64,000 nt of DNA from Megamerina dolium. Its lineage: Eukaryota > Arthropoda > Insecta > Diptera > Megamerinidae. Under the pieces are notes generated by a model. That model ran no database searches. It saw only the letters and a program-made list of their open reading frames with translations, and was not told the DNA's origin. Positions 1 to 11,629 of this stretch are shown in pieces. The position numbers were made by a program, and so were the translations under genes. Every line of letters starts with the position of its first letter. Position 1 is the stretch's first letter. Location of the stretch: positions 19,619,437 through 19,683,436 of the forward strand of contig OY978530.1 of NCBI GenBank assembly GCA_963854835.1, in the 5' to 3' direction.

Positions 1-7
1 GAAATAC

Positions 8-287
8 TTGAAATTTAACACACGTGTTATAATTTAAATAACGTTCGAATAATTGAAATATAACACACGTTTTATAATATGAATAAGGTTAGAATAATTA
101 AAATGTAACGTACGTTTTATAATATGAATAAGGTAGAAAAATTGAAATTAGACACACGTTTTATAGTATGAATAAGATTAGAATAATTGAAATTAACCTA
201 CGTTTTACAATATGAATAAGGTTAGAACAATTGATGTTTAACACACGTTTTATAATATGAATAAGGTTAGAACAATTGAAATTACGA
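8..287. repeat. 45-bp minisatellite, about six units
   Basis: Units begin near 8, 53, 98, 142, 187, 231 and 276, giving a period of 44-45 bp. Each contains a core like acacacgttttataatatga followed by ataaggttagaataa. Units differ by a few substitutions and 1-bp indels, so this is an old or diverging tandem array. It may continue to the left of the window. No coding potential is visible. Confidence 0.9.
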
Positions 288-799
288 ACAACCGCCTCGT
301 TGCAACTTTACTTTTCGACTGTACTGATCAAGAAAATGTTAACTCATAGTGAGCAAAGAAAGGAACATTCGATCGTTCAACGGGACTGATTTTTAGAAAA
401 AAGCGGCAAAAATCGGCGCCAATTATTTTGCATGTAAAAAAAAACATGTCCCGGTTTAACTCTCTCTCCAACTCTCATTCACTATTAATTGTATCAATAT
501 AGTTAATGCCTGATTAGATAATGTCATTAAAAGCGCATGGCGAATGAGCACAATGGCATAAACAGATGAGAGGAAGAGAGAGAATTAAACGACCTCTGCT
601 GCTGTCATCTATCGCCAACGATGTGAGGTGAGGCAACACATATCGTATGTAACTTGCATACGCATCAATGGTGCTAAGTGACAAGACGTCGCTGCTGACG
701 TAAACATATTTTATATCCTAACTGAAATACATTTTTTTATACCAAAATCACTATCAATTCGTTAAACTACTATTACTTATTGATAAAAATGTTTTAGTA
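288..799. other. AT-rich stretch with no recognised gene
   Basis: I see no convincing reading frame, terminal inverted repeat or RNA gene here. A gypsy 3' LTR would be expected to the left of the integrase end of Gypsy-1, but no match to its 5' LTR was found, so that end was probably lost. Confidence 0.4.
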
Positions 800-859
800 A
801 GTTATTATGGTACTTTTTGCCATTTTTGCCATTTTGTCCGATTTTAGTCGTTGTTGCTG

Positions 860-1760
860 GACTGTCCACATCTATCACTTCGTATAGCCTAGTCCAGATG
901 GGACTAAATTTATTGTTCCTAGTCTGATATCTCAACAATACTTTATCACCTATTTTAAAAATTATAGGGTGGATCCCTTTGTCGTATTGAATTTTAGCTA
1001 ATTTCTTTGCTTTTTCCTTATTTCCCTCACTAACTCATGTGACCTTTGTAGTTGGTATTTTAATACCTTATTTTGATCATCTGCATTGTATAGAGGTGAT
1101 CTTTTTGTTTTTAGGTTTGTCATTTCAATATCTATATTGAAACCGTATAGAACACTGAATGGTGTCCGTTTTGTCGAAGTATGCACGGTGTTATTATGTA
1201 GGTGCATCGCTGATGCTAAACATTAGTCCCACTTAGACCCATCTTCTTTAACAAAACTCCTAAGATATTCTGCTAAAGGTCTGTGGCTCCTTTCTAAAGA
1301 ACCAGTTGCTTGTAGATGGTACGGTGTTATATGTAATTTTTTAACACCCAGCATCTTGAATGAATCGGAAAATAATTTCTAAGTGAAATTCGTACCATTA
1401 TCAGTCACTAAAATTTTTGGTATGTTATAACGCGGAATAACTTCGTTGTAAAACGCTTTTGCTACTGTGCTAGCTTCAGCATCTGGTATAGCTACACAAA
1501 TAAAATATTTGGAAAAATCATCTTGAAATGTAAGTATGTATTTGTTTCCAGATGTCGGCTCTGGAAGAATTCCTACCATGTCCATATATACCTTTTCATA
1601 TGGTTTACATGGTGTATCAGTTAATATCACTGGCATTTTCCTGAGCCTTGAGCTCTTGTTAGTTTGACATTTTTTACAATTTTTAACATATTCTCTAATT
1701 TGGCTTCGCATACCTTTCCACCTATACTGTCTTCTAATACTGAAATAAGTTTTCAGAGCA
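860..1760 (-). pseudogene. Gypsy-1 integrase fragment
   Basis: The minus frame from 1711 to 1379 gives the end of the integrase zinc-binding region (CKKCQTNK) and the first part of the catalytic core. That part includes a first aspartate in a YMDMVG context and a second in VTDNGTNFT, the expected DD(35)E environment. After an interruption, 1207 to 998 gives a C-terminal portion with LYGFN, shared with Gypsy-2 near 34140. The frames are separated by stops and a frameshift near 1380, so no complete integrase can be made. In life this enzyme joins the cDNA to the host chromosome. This copy keeps the catalytic core that Gypsy-2 has lost. Confidence 0.8.
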
Positions 1761-1859
1761 CACTGATGCCCTACTAAAGGTGAATCATGGAAGTTGCGAA
1801 GTATCGTCGATATATCCTTTTCATAAGTGAGAAGTTTCGCTTTCTTGTTTTCTGCATTT

Positions 1860-2126
1860 TCATCTAGTTCTAACTCGTCACAAGAGCTTCATTAATTATT
1901 TATTAATTGGTAACGCCATGCCTGCCATATTTTCAACAAACTTTCGATAATAGTTTACTAAACCTAAGGATACCTAAATATTTCCTATTTCTTGGAACCG
2001 AAATATTTTTGACATTCTATCTTACTGGGACCTGGTAATGCCCCTTTCTCAGTGCACCTATGACCTAGGTAAGTTATATCTTTTCGCAAAAACTGTCACT
2101 TCTCTGTGTTTAGTTTTAAGTTATGT
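1860..2126 (-). pseudogene. Gypsy-1 RT/RNase H fragment left of the RTE insertion
   Basis: The sequence from about 2126 leftward matches the Gypsy-2 segment at 34970-35170 (for example aagttatgtttacgta, then the region encoding a YYRKFVE-like connection). It is a short, stop-ridden piece of the polymerase/connection region, and most of the RNase H domain seen in Gypsy-2 is absent. It continues the RT fragment at 5527-5870 on the other side of the inserted LINE. Confidence 0.6.
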
Positions 2127-2137
2127 TTACGTAAGAG
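2127..2137. repeat. Target-site duplication (left) of RTE copy 1
   Basis: ttacgtaagag occurs here and again at 5516-5526. Gypsy-2 has only one equivalent copy (near 35164), so this is a duplication made on insertion of the LINE. Confidence 0.8.
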
Positions 2138-5100
2138 AGTAAGAGAGTTGGTGGTCTGGTGGTGTTTTCGCAAGGTAACGTGCCTAACTGCCTCAACCGG
2201 GTGGGGCTAGCGCAATCCTTGTTGAACTCATCGCAAGTCAACTCACTGGCTGTCATGTAGTTTGATCTGAGCACTATGTGATGATACCTTTATTTGTTAA
2301 TGAGGGGTGGTCATATAGCTTGCTCTGCTTACTATGTGACGGCGCTTTCATTATTATTAATGGGGGCCCTCCATGTGGCGACCACCGGGCAACGTCTTCC
2401 TGGCACCCGCTGGGAGGCGGCTGAAGTGAGTGGCGTAAATCTCCTCGGTTAGAGGTTGTGCGTTGGGTTTGGGACCCGCCACATAAAAACCCCCCCAATG
2501 AAAAAAAAAAAATTTGCCTCGGATAAGGACTACCGCTTTTGTTGATGACCCCCGCAAACGAAAAAAGGACCACGATTTACGGATATGCACCTGGAATGTC
2601 CGATCCCTTTATAGGGAGGGTGCCTCTATCCCGCTGGTTGATGTCCTCGAAAAATACAGAGCTGACATCACCGCTCTCCCGGAAATGCGATGGACAGGAC
2701 AGGGCTGCTCCAAAAGTGCGTCCTGTGACATCTACTACAGTTGCCATGCTGAAAGGCACGAATTAGGATGTGGATTTTTGGTCAGCAAGAGACTACGACA
2801 TCTTGTCTCACAGTTCACGCCTGTGAACGAACGGCTGGCCACAATCCGCATCAAGGCAAAATTTTTCAACATCAGCCTTATATGTGCCCACGCTCCGACG
2901 GATGAGAAGGACAATGTGACCAAGGAGAGCTTCTTTCAGCGCCTCGAAGAAGCTTATGACCGCTGCCCCCGCCACGATATCAAAATCGTGCTTGGCGACT
3001 TTAATGCCAGGGTGGGCAAGGAAGGTACCTTTGGTCCAACTGTCGGAAAATTCAGCCTCCACCAGAACACCTCCGATAACGGAATGAGGCTGATCGACTT
3101 CGCCGCAGCACGAAACATGGTAATTGGTGGTACCAGATTCCAGCATCTCGACATCCACAAAGCGACATGGCTGTCTCCAGATCAAAGAACAAGAAACCAA
3201 ATTGATCATGTGGTGATTGACGGAAGGCATGCTTCCAGTGTGATGGACGTGAAATCGATCCGTGGTGCCAACATCGACTCGGATCACTACCTTGTTGCAG
3301 CTAAGGTGCGCACACGCTTATGTGCCGCAAATAACAAGAGAAGTCCCACACAGAGAAAGCTCGACGTCAGTAAGCTGCGATCACCAGAGACAGCAGATGC
3401 ATTTTCCACTCGACTATCGGATCTGCTTATGCAGAACACTCCCCCACTTGATGATACATGCGCACGGTGGACACATATATCCCACTCCATGACTACTGCT
3501 GCCGAGGAGGTAATCGGTTACTACCGGCCTCTGAGGAATGAGTGGTATGATCAGGAGTGTCGCGACGCTACCGCAGAGAAAGACGCCGCCTACAGAAAAA
3601 CCCTGCGTGCAGGCGCAACGCGAGCTGTTAAGGAGCGGTATAGAGAGAAAAGGAGTGCAGAGAGACGTCTTTTCAGGCGCAAGAAGAGGGAGTTGGAAAG
3701 ACGCGAGTGTGAGGAGATAGAGATGTGTACCGACAAGAATGAGACTCGAAAATTCTTTGAAAAGATCAAGCGCCTGAGTGGAGGTTTAAATCCCGGAGCC
3801 TCTTCTTGTCGTGATGGAAATGGGAATCTGGTTACAGATGTCCAGAGTGTACTGAGCCTATGGAGGGAACACTTCTCCACGTTACTGAATGGCGATGCTA
3901 CGAACAATTCCGCCAGTGGAGGTGTGTGCCCGATAACCCCAATTACAGATGATGGTGTTGATATTCCACCACCCAACTATGACGAGGTTGAAACGGCCAT
4001 TTTAAGGCTGAAGAACAACAAAGCTGCAGGTGCTGATGGCCTGCCTGCCGAGTTGTTTAAGACCGGAGGCGATGAGCTGCTCACCCGCATGCACCAGCTC
4101 ATAAGCAGAATATGGTCGGATGAAAGCATGACTGATGATTGGAGGCTCAGTGTTCTCTGTCCTGTACATAAAAAAGGAGACCCCACAATTTGCGCCAACT
4201 ACCGTGGAATAAGTCTCCTGAGCATCGCATACAAGGTTCTATCGAGCGTACTGTGTGAAAGGTTGAAGCCTATGCTCAGCAACCTGATTGGACCTTATCA
4301 GTGTGGCTTCAGACCTGGTAAATCCACCATCGACCAGATTTTCACACTGCGCCAAATCCTGGAGAAGACCCAAGAAAAACAGATCGACACACACCACCTA
4401 TTTGTTGATTATAAAGCCGCTTTCGACAGTCCGGTAAGGGATTACCTCTACGCAACAATGTCTGAGTTCGGTATTCCTGCAAAGCTCATTCGACTTTGTA
4501 GAATGACACTGCATAACTCCCGTTGTGCAGTGAAAATTGGGAAGGACCTCTCCGCACCGTTTAATACCGAACGGGGTTTCAGGCAAGGTGATTCGTTATC
4601 GTGCGACTTCTTCAATCTTATTATGGAGAAAATAATACGAGCTGCTGATCTACGACATAATGGCACTATCTTCAACAAAAGTGTCATGCTGTTAGCGTAT
4701 GCCGACGATATTGACATAATCGGCATGAACACGCGAGCAGTCAGTGCAGCATTCTCAGAGTTGGAAAGAGAGTCGCGTCGGATGGGTCTCACGGTGAACG
4801 AGGGAAAGACGAAGTATCTAGTGTCAACAAACAAAGAGTCCCGGCGTCTTGGACAGCACGTCACTGTTGACAACTACGCTTTTGAAGTAGTAAGGGACTT
4901 TGTCTATCTTGGAACCAGCATTAACAGCAGTAATGACGTCAGCTTGGAGATCATGCGTAGGATAACTCTTGCTAACAGGTGTTACTTTGGGCTGAGTAAG
5001 CAATTGAGAAGTCGAGCCCTCTCTCGAAGAACGAAAACTACACTCTAGAAGTCTCTAATCATGCCTGTCCTAACATATGGCGCTGAATCCTGGACAACTT

Positions 5101-5515
5101 CCACCTCGGATGAGCGAATGCTTGGAGTTTTCGAGAGAAAAGTCCTACGCAAGATCTTTGGACCTATTTGCGTTGGTGGCGAGTTCCGAATAAGGTACAA
5201 CCATGAGCTGTACGAGCTGTATGCCGATATTGACATAGTAAAGCGCATCAAAATCCAGCGGCTGCGCTGGCTAGGTCATGTCGAGCGAATGGAAGAACAC
5301 GCTCCGGCTAAGAAGGTGTTATATTCGGAACCCGCTGGAGGACGACGCAGAAGAGGAAGACCAAACCTCCGGTGGAAAGACCAAGTACTGGAGAACCTGA
5401 CGGCGCTTGGAATTTCTAACTGGCGCCAGCTAGCGAAGAACAGAGATGGCTGGCGAAGCATGTTATTTTCGGCCTAAATCGATATTCGGTTGTTATGGCC
5501 ACATAAGTAAGTAAG
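2138..5515 (+). mobile_element. RTE-like non-LTR retrotransposon, copy 1
   Basis: A near full-length LINE inserted into Gypsy-1. The conserved 5' start shared with copy 2 (ttggtggtctggtggtg) is at 2148, so 2138-2147 may be extra flanking or 5' sequence. It has a roughly 370-bp 5' leader, one long frame, a very short 3' UTR and a tetranucleotide tail (taag repeats) rather than poly(A), typical of the RTE group. An 11-bp target duplication flanks it. Confidence 0.85.
2514..5477 (+). pseudogene. RTE-type endonuclease-reverse transcriptase, nonsense mutant
   Basis: A single frame encodes an apurinic-type endonuclease (TWNVRSL near residue 26, GDFNARVG near 160, SDHY near 255) followed by a reverse transcriptase (ANYRGISLLS, QCGFRPGKST, FVDYKAAFDS and the catalytic YADDIDI). 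A C-terminal part carries RLRWLGHVERM, as commonly seen in RTE/BovB-like proteins. An in-frame TAG at 5046-5048 interrupts it about 140 codons before the end, and the frame is otherwise open for nearly 3 kb. The start at 2514 is TTG, while the second copy (minus strand, near 51331) has ATG at the same point. Only two point lesions are thus visible, suggesting a young insertion. The protein would nick target DNA and copy its own RNA into it. Confidence 0.85.
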
Positions 5516-5526
5516 TTACGTAAGAG
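5516..5526. repeat. Target-site duplication (right) of RTE copy 1
   Basis: ttacgtaagag, identical to 2127-2137. Gypsy-1 polymerase sequence resumes immediately after it. Confidence 0.8.
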
Positions 5527-5870
5527 TTCAAACACTCTCCGCAAACGCGATTCATGTTGAGCCAACTTCCGATCGTAGACAACAATGTCATCCAAATATA
5601 CAAAAGAATCTATTCCCTGGAGTCCAGTCAATAAATAATTCATTAATCTTTGAAAAGTAGCAGTTGCTCCCGTTAACCCAAAAGGCGTTCTATTAAAATT
5701 AATTAAATACACCTGAACTGAAAGCAGTTTTTCCTCTGTCAGACTCTTCCATTAGCACTTGATGATATCCACTGGCCAGATCAAGTGTAGTGAAGTATCT
5801 ACTCATCGATGCGTGGAATTGGAAAAGCCTGTTTAATGGTGGCGTCGTTCAGTTTTTTGAAATCAACTAG
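5527..5870 (-). pseudogene. Gypsy-1 reverse transcriptase fragment right of the RTE insertion
   Basis: The minus frame from 5712 shows FGLTGATATFQRLMNYLL and then FVYLDDIVVY, with the YLDD catalytic box of Ty3/gypsy reverse transcriptases, followed by HESRLRRVFELLR. The same motifs occur in Gypsy-2 at 35140-35337. The upstream part (5713-5870) matches the Gypsy-2 segment before its RT box but is frameshifted and shortened. No functional polymerase remains. Confidence 0.8.
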
Positions 5871-6051
5871 TGTCCATAGTATTTATCTTCAAGGGAACTA
5901 TCCTCATAGTTCTCCCTGATACTACAACTTCACTGCTGCAGGGTACTTTATTAGCCTCGTTCAGTAGTTTGAGAGGTAAAGTCATTAAATGCTGTTTTCG
6001 CTCATCGAAGAAAATCAACTTCTTTTTCTTAGTATTGAGAATCGATCGATT

Positions 6052-6336
6052 TCATAAATTGTCTCGTTCTAGGATACTATCTGCAGGTACCCCTCTCTTT
6101 TCAGATATTATATGCAGTTCTAAATTTAATTCATTAGTCCTTTCATGTTGGACTATTATTGGCCCTAACGTGGTGACAAATCCTCCGAATGCACCACTAC
6201 GATTTTTCCTTGGATTCCCTTTCTTGCTAACATATTTGTTAATTATTGTTAATTTTACTAAACTGGTATCTGCCCCAGAGTCTACTAAAATGAGTTTTCC
6301 ATTTTTCGCTTCCTCGTACGGAAACTCAATGAACAC
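6052..6336 (-). pseudogene. Gypsy-1 aspartic protease fragment
   Basis: The minus frame contains LILVDSGADTSLVK, the DSGA active site of retroelement aspartic proteases. It is followed by an RGVPADSILERDNL segment, where intact proteases usually have ILGRD. Gypsy-2 has the same region at 36300-36540. The protease would mature the Gag-Pol polyprotein. Upstream codons that should join it to gag lie on the far side of the jockey insertion, near 11630. Confidence 0.75.
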
Positions 6337-6576
6337 ATAATCTACATCAGAGACTCCAAAATAATAACGACGTTTGCTATCACTGTGAAATAAGCTTTTT
6401 TATTGAATCTTTCTAAAATACTTAGAAACTAACAATAAGTATACAATAAATCTTACAAACTAACTAAAATTATGTGATATTCCCTACGTTCCATCACAAT
6501 TTGTTGAGTAGCGAGGTATAGCAATTTCACAGCATATTCAGTGTGTCTTTTCTTTTTAATCGACGAAGCCCCGTGC

Positions 6577-8995
6577 TCAGCAACAATTGCCTAACAAGGG
6601 ATTCGGATGGTTGTGTAATTTTTGAATGTAGCTTCTGCAGGACATTGCAACTTCCTCAGAAATTGTGGGTACATTTAAATCTCGATGGATGTTAACGTTC
6701 CTCATATACCAAGGCGCGTTTACAATAATTCGCAGACACTTGGATTGTATTCGTTGCAATTTTTCGATATTTGAGGGAGATGCGGTGCCCCAAAACTGTA
6801 TACCATAAGTCCAGATTGGCTTCAGGATTGTTTTATATAATAGCACTTTGTATTCGAGATTCAACTTTAAGCTTTTGTGTAACAGCCACCATAACTGATT
6901 AATTTTAAGCTTGATCTGAGTTTTCTTTGCCTCTATGTGAATTTTCCAGGTCAGCCTTCTGTCGATATGAATACCCAAGTACTTTGTTGAGGAACATTGT
7001 GGAACTGATTGGCCATTTATTTTAAGTGGGGGACATGTATCTAGCCTTAGCGTGAAGGTTACATGTACGCTCTTTGATTCATTCACTTTTATACGCCATT
7101 TTGCTAGCCAGATTTCGAGAGAATCGACATGAGTCTGCAGGAGTTTAGTAGCTTCTATGGGGTTAGAGCGAGAGCACAATATTGCCGTATCATCAGCAAA
7201 GGTCGATATGAATGTATAGTTATTGTTGGGCATATCTGAAGTGTATAAGAGATACAGTAACAGGCCCAAAACGCTTCCTTGAGGAACGCCATCGTGAATA
7301 TCCTATGGATTTGTTGTGTAATCCTTGTGATGTACGAGAAATTGTCTTTTCGTGAGGTAGCTACTAAGCAATGAGGAGACAGTTGCAGGCAGTAATAGTT
7401 TGAGTTTGTAAATAAGGCCATCGTGCCATACTTTATCGAAAGCTTGAGTGATACCAAGAAAGACAGCTGAGCAATACTTTTTTTCTTCAAAAGTGTTCCT
7501 TATCAGAGTTACAATGCGGTGGACTTGCTCTATTGTGCCGTGCTGTTTTCTAAATCCAAACTGATGTTGGGGAATCAGTTGGTTGAGATTAATAAATGGA
7601 GTTATATTCATGGCAAGTAGCTTTACAAATACTTTAGAGAGTAGAGGCAGGAGGCTGATAGGTCTGTACGATGCAACTTTTGTAGGGTCTTTTCCTAGTT
7701 TTGCTATCATAATAATTGTTGAAGTTTTCCAGCATTTGGGATAGTGTTTAATACGAAGGATAGCATTGAAAATGTACATGAGATAAATTACTGAAGCCGG
7801 AGGTAGCTCTTTTATCATTTTAACGGTAATTTTATCTGGAGCAGGTAACTTTTTTGGGTTTAAATCTTTATAAATTGCCTTCGATATGTCCTTTTTTTAA
7901 TTTTGAGCGTTATTGAGGTTGAGAAGTTAATTTTGGTAATGAGGACTGTGAAGAGGGTGGATTGGGTGTAAACACACTTTATGCAAAAGCAAAACCGTTC
8001 TCACAGTTGCTTCTAGCCCAATTGCCGTCACTCAAACGGATGGGGGAATCAGTGAGAATTGGCCGATTTGAGTTTTTTGCTGATTTCCACAAAGAGTATC
8101 TGACGCTTCACCAGGTATTAATTTGGCTATGTGCTCTTCTAACTCTTTGTTGTTTTTATTTTTAAAGGCTTGCTTTAACTTTCGAGTGCAGTGCTGTAGC
8201 TGTGTTTTCAGATTCGGTGATCTGAATTCTTGCCGTTGCCTTGGGAATCTTCTTTTCTGTCTTACTATCAATTCAATGTCAGCTGGTGTGTATGGGCTAT
8301 AGTTTGATTGCTTGCATACCCTTGTGCAGGTGGCTGAGCTGAGAGCTAATGAGAGTGCTGAGTCTACGTCGTGTCCACTCCTTAATACAGTACATAGAGG
8401 AAGATGGGAATTTATATATTTCTTAAATTTCAACCAGTCTATTTTCTTTCTAACGCGATTGCCTTGGGGGCTTAATTACACACTATGGAGATATTTTCCA
8501 TCTGCAAACCTTTGGCGACTCCAAAGTCTATGAGATCGGGTATCTTCCTCTTGTCCGTCGGCCAATATGTCGGTTGACCATTTGAAATAACATCGTAGCC
8601 GTGGTTAGTGATGATTGAACATAGTCTTCTGCCTTTTGGAGTTATTAAGCGGGAGCCCAAGTGAGTGTGTTTGGCGTTGAAATCGCCAGCAACCAAGAAT
8701 TTGCTACCAAGAGTTGAGAAAAATTCTTCATATTGCTGTTCGGTAATACTGTATCTTGGGGGACAGTATATCGCAGATATTACTAGCTTAGAGATGTATT
8801 CTTCCAGACATATAGATGTTGCTTGCAAGTAGACGCTACTGAAATCTTCGAGAACATGATGTTTTATTCTGCTTTTTATCAATATGGCAGTACCTCCGAG
8901 GGCCTTACCATGCGGATGATTTGTGGAGTACAGTTTGTAATATGGTATTTGGTAGCAATTTTTGTCAGTGAAATGGGTCTCAGATATCATCATTA
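6577..8995 (-). pseudogene. Jockey copy A ORF2: endonuclease-reverse transcriptase remnant
   Basis: Four minus-strand frames together cover the protein. 8993-8472 is an endonuclease (ISETHFTD, VAGDFNAKH), 8433-8032 a linker, 7818-7303 the N-terminal RT (SYRPISLLPLLSKV, FGFRKQHGTIEQV, and QAFDKVWHDGL where the catalytic Asp is kept) and 7269-6577 the rest (STFADDTAILC, the catalytic ADD box, and YLGIHIDRRLTW). The order and motifs are those of jockey-clade LINEs. Stops and frameshifts separate the parts, for example at 7270-7300 and between 8433 and 8472. The protein would nick target DNA and prime reverse transcription there. Confidence 0.85.
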
Positions 8996-9080
8996 TGTCG
9001 ATCTGGTTGGACTCAAGGAATTAGCTCCAAACGGTGCTGGCTTAAACCGTTGGCGTTCCAGTGGCATATCTTGAGACGAC

Positions 9081-11420
9081 TCATGGTCTGGATAGCAATG
9101 TTTGGAGTAACATCGATTGATTTTTTATCATTTCTTGCATCATTGTTTGCATTGAGTTCTTGAATTGGTTCATATTCTGGATTAATGTTTGAAGCAAATG
9201 CTCAAGGGTACTTGGCTGTTGGGTGGGCAGTGAGTGCTTCTGCTCATTATTTACATTGCTTTGTTGGTGTGGGTTTTGTTTTAACACACTAGCGTATGAA
9301 TTGGTTTGATTCTTGTTTGGAATTGCAGAGAAGAATTGTGTTGCCTCAAGATTTTATCTCTTACTTGAGTTGGCTATCTGAGTTTGCTCAACTGGTTTTA
9401 GAAGTTGTTTGCTAGCGGAGAAATTCAGCTTCAGGGTTGTATATACTGGGCAACCTCTATAATTTGCGGTGTGATTACCTCCACAATTGCTGCATTTTTT
9501 CATGCTAGCATCGCCTTTAGACTTTGGGCGCCTTTGTTTGATTTATGAAGATCTCCACAAATCACACAAACAGCTGGCCGGGTACAATATGTCTTAATAT
9601 GTCCATATTCTTGGCAGTTGCTGCACTGAGGAGGTCCAATTCTCTTATGGGGTACTTCGATTGTGATTTTGCGATGCAATAAATATCGAATTTTATATAT
9701 GGGGTGTACTTCACCTTTTTTTAGGGGATTTGTTTCAGGCTGAAGCTCAATACGATATAACGGTTGAGGTATATTGCTCTTGTTGAGAATGTTGAATACT
9801 GTTTTGGCTTGAAACCCTTCTTCCTGAAGGGCAAGATTGATTTCGTTAATACCAACGTTGGGTTCGACGCCTTTGAGTACGACGATTAAGGGGGTCCACC
9901 TGTGTAAAATTTTCGAAAAATCGATTTTTTTTTTTTACATTTTTCGCATCTTTAGCGAGAGCTTCTACATGATGAGGAAGGGGAAGTTTATGGTCCTGGT
10001 ATTGCAGATTAAATGTGAGTCTATAATACAAAGTTTTGTTGTGTTTCCAAACTTTGAAAGCGTTTTTCTCGAAACCATATTTTTGAATTTTGTGGGCAGG
10101 ATTAACAAAAATATACTTAACCTATTGACTTGAAATTTTGACAGACTCATTAATACAGATAACTGAAGGTACCCACGTAGCGGTTTTTCGAAAATTTTTT
10201 TTTCAATTTTACAGCAGTTTTTATATCGAAAAAAAAAGCAAACGAATAATTTTTATAAAAACAACTGCCATTTCTTCAATTTTTAAAATTTCGTCAAAAT
10301 CCTACGTCAGTACCTCAACGATATAAACAGAAATAAGATTTTTTTTTACTTTTTGCGTTTTAGATAACTGGTTCGAGCGGAATCTTGCCAACAATTTCGG
10401 TATTTCATTTTGAAGGGGTCACTTTGAACGCCCTTAATGAGTAAAAGCCTTCGGATTACACTATTGGAAAAATTTACTATTGAAATATAAGCACAAACCT
10501 TCAAAATAACGTAAAACTTATTCTTATTTTCGAATTAGTTCTCCTAACGAAAATTCCCGAAAAAGCGTTCGAAATACCGCGCTCACACAGGTGGACCCCC
10601 TTAAGCTCTTACTACTTTTAAGGTGATATGTGTAGTAATTCTTTTTTCCAGCATCAAATTCCGCAATTACTTTGCGATAATGAGTTTCCTTGTAGATTTG
10701 CACTTTCGTTTCCTCAATTTGGCCTTTGCGAATATGAACAACGTGGAAATTCTTTGGTCCTATAAGACTTGTTATTCTGGAAATCAACTTATCTGAGTTG
10801 CGTTCTCTTAAGAAAATGGGTGGGGGTTTGAAATTTTTCTTGGGGATAATATTTTCGTCACTTTCATCACCTGGAAGCAGAGCGTATCTATTTTCCGAAC
10901 TAATAGGGGTAGTGTTCTGCTTTTGTATTTTTGTTGAATTCATTTGTTTTGAATTTTGGGGACTTCTTTTTCGCTTTACTACAGTAATGTAGCGATCAAT
11001 TCCAGTTTGAACAGCAACTGGTTCTTTATTAGTCATCGCACTAGTTGCTATTACTACTGGGTCATGCACTTCAGTAGAAAGGCCGTTATTTGTTTGCTTT
11101 GATGTTGTAGCTGTTGGTGTTACAGCAGGAGAAGCGCATTGTACACTCCACGGTATAGAGGGAGATAGTATATCACGATAGAACAAATTATTTTTTTTTG
11201 TCTGTATTTGTTGTTGTTGCAAAATTTAATGTAGTGTTATAGCGAGGAATATGTGCAGGCAAAAGATTTGCACTGTTACTTTCACTTGTGCAGTGTGTAT
11301 CAACAGTTTTTTTTGATAATGCACTTATCGGGGGGGGTTTGCGCGGGTGATTGCAAATTATGGTATACACACACATTAACAGACGATTGCCGTTGCCGGA
11401 GAGGAGCGCTGAACACTCAT
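9081..11420 (-). pseudogene. Jockey copy A ORF1 (nucleic-acid-binding protein), interrupted
   Basis: Starts at an ATG at 11420 equivalent to the start of the intact ORF1 in copy C. A Gln/Asn/Ser/Thr-rich N-terminal half is readable from 11222 to 10630. The frame is cut by a 700-bp MITE at 9886-10604. The C-terminal half, 9880-9081, carries the remains of three CCHC zinc knuckles (near 9480-9640) and a Gln-rich tail. Homopolymer changes (near 11330) and a small deletion near 9530 shift the frame. In LINEs of this group ORF1 packages the RNA. Confidence 0.8.
9886..10604. mobile_element. TTAA-flanked MITE with 15-bp inverted termini
   Basis: The ends are ttaagggggtccacctgtgt at the left and its reverse complement acacaggtggacccccttaa at the right, each bounded by TTAA. 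In the uninterrupted jockey ORF1 (copy C, near 33118) a single ttaa is present at the same place, so TTAA is the target duplication, the signature of piggyBac-type transposition. The inside has only short frames and runs of A/T with aaaatcgattttt-type motifs, so it is non-autonomous. Part of a relative lies at 21136-21360. Confidence 0.8.
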
Positions 11421-11629
11421 ATTACAAACAAAATGTTTGCAAACTATATTATTATTTTTTTTTCTTTGATTTTATTGTTCTTTCTGCTTATCTGTATAAG
11501 CAATAAAAAACCACAGAAATAACTGCTTGAGTATATTTACCGTCTTTTCGCAATATATTTAATTTTTTAAACCGAAATCATTCACTTATTCGACTCTATC
11601 AATGGAAAGATACAAAACACGTTCACTGT

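Larger units (their letters stand above)
6387..11622 (-). mobile_element. Jockey-like non-LTR retrotransposon, copy A
   Basis: A two-ORF LINE in minus orientation that splits Gypsy-1 between gag and protease. Its 3' end at the left reads, on its own strand, attcaataaaaaagctt. The 5' end lies near 11605-11622. A short direct repeat tcactgt at 6380-6386 and 11623-11629 may be the target duplication. Comparison with copy C (32097-33990) shows the same ORF1, and copy B (55136-59932) shares the 3' half of ORF2. All frames are broken. Confidence 0.85.

Noticed and set aside
8..287. CRISPR array or centromeric satellite
   Set aside because: Repeats are contiguous without spacers, and only six units of 45 bp are present in an insect-like sequence.
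2274..4873. Minus-strand frames opposite the RTE coding region
   Set aside because: Shadows of the plus-strand endonuclease-RT frame. No domain similarity, and the same shadows recur opposite copy 2.
3000..5477. A host gene for an endonuclease/RT-like protein
   Set aside because: Target duplication, tetranucleotide tail, a second copy and RT motifs show it to be a LINE.
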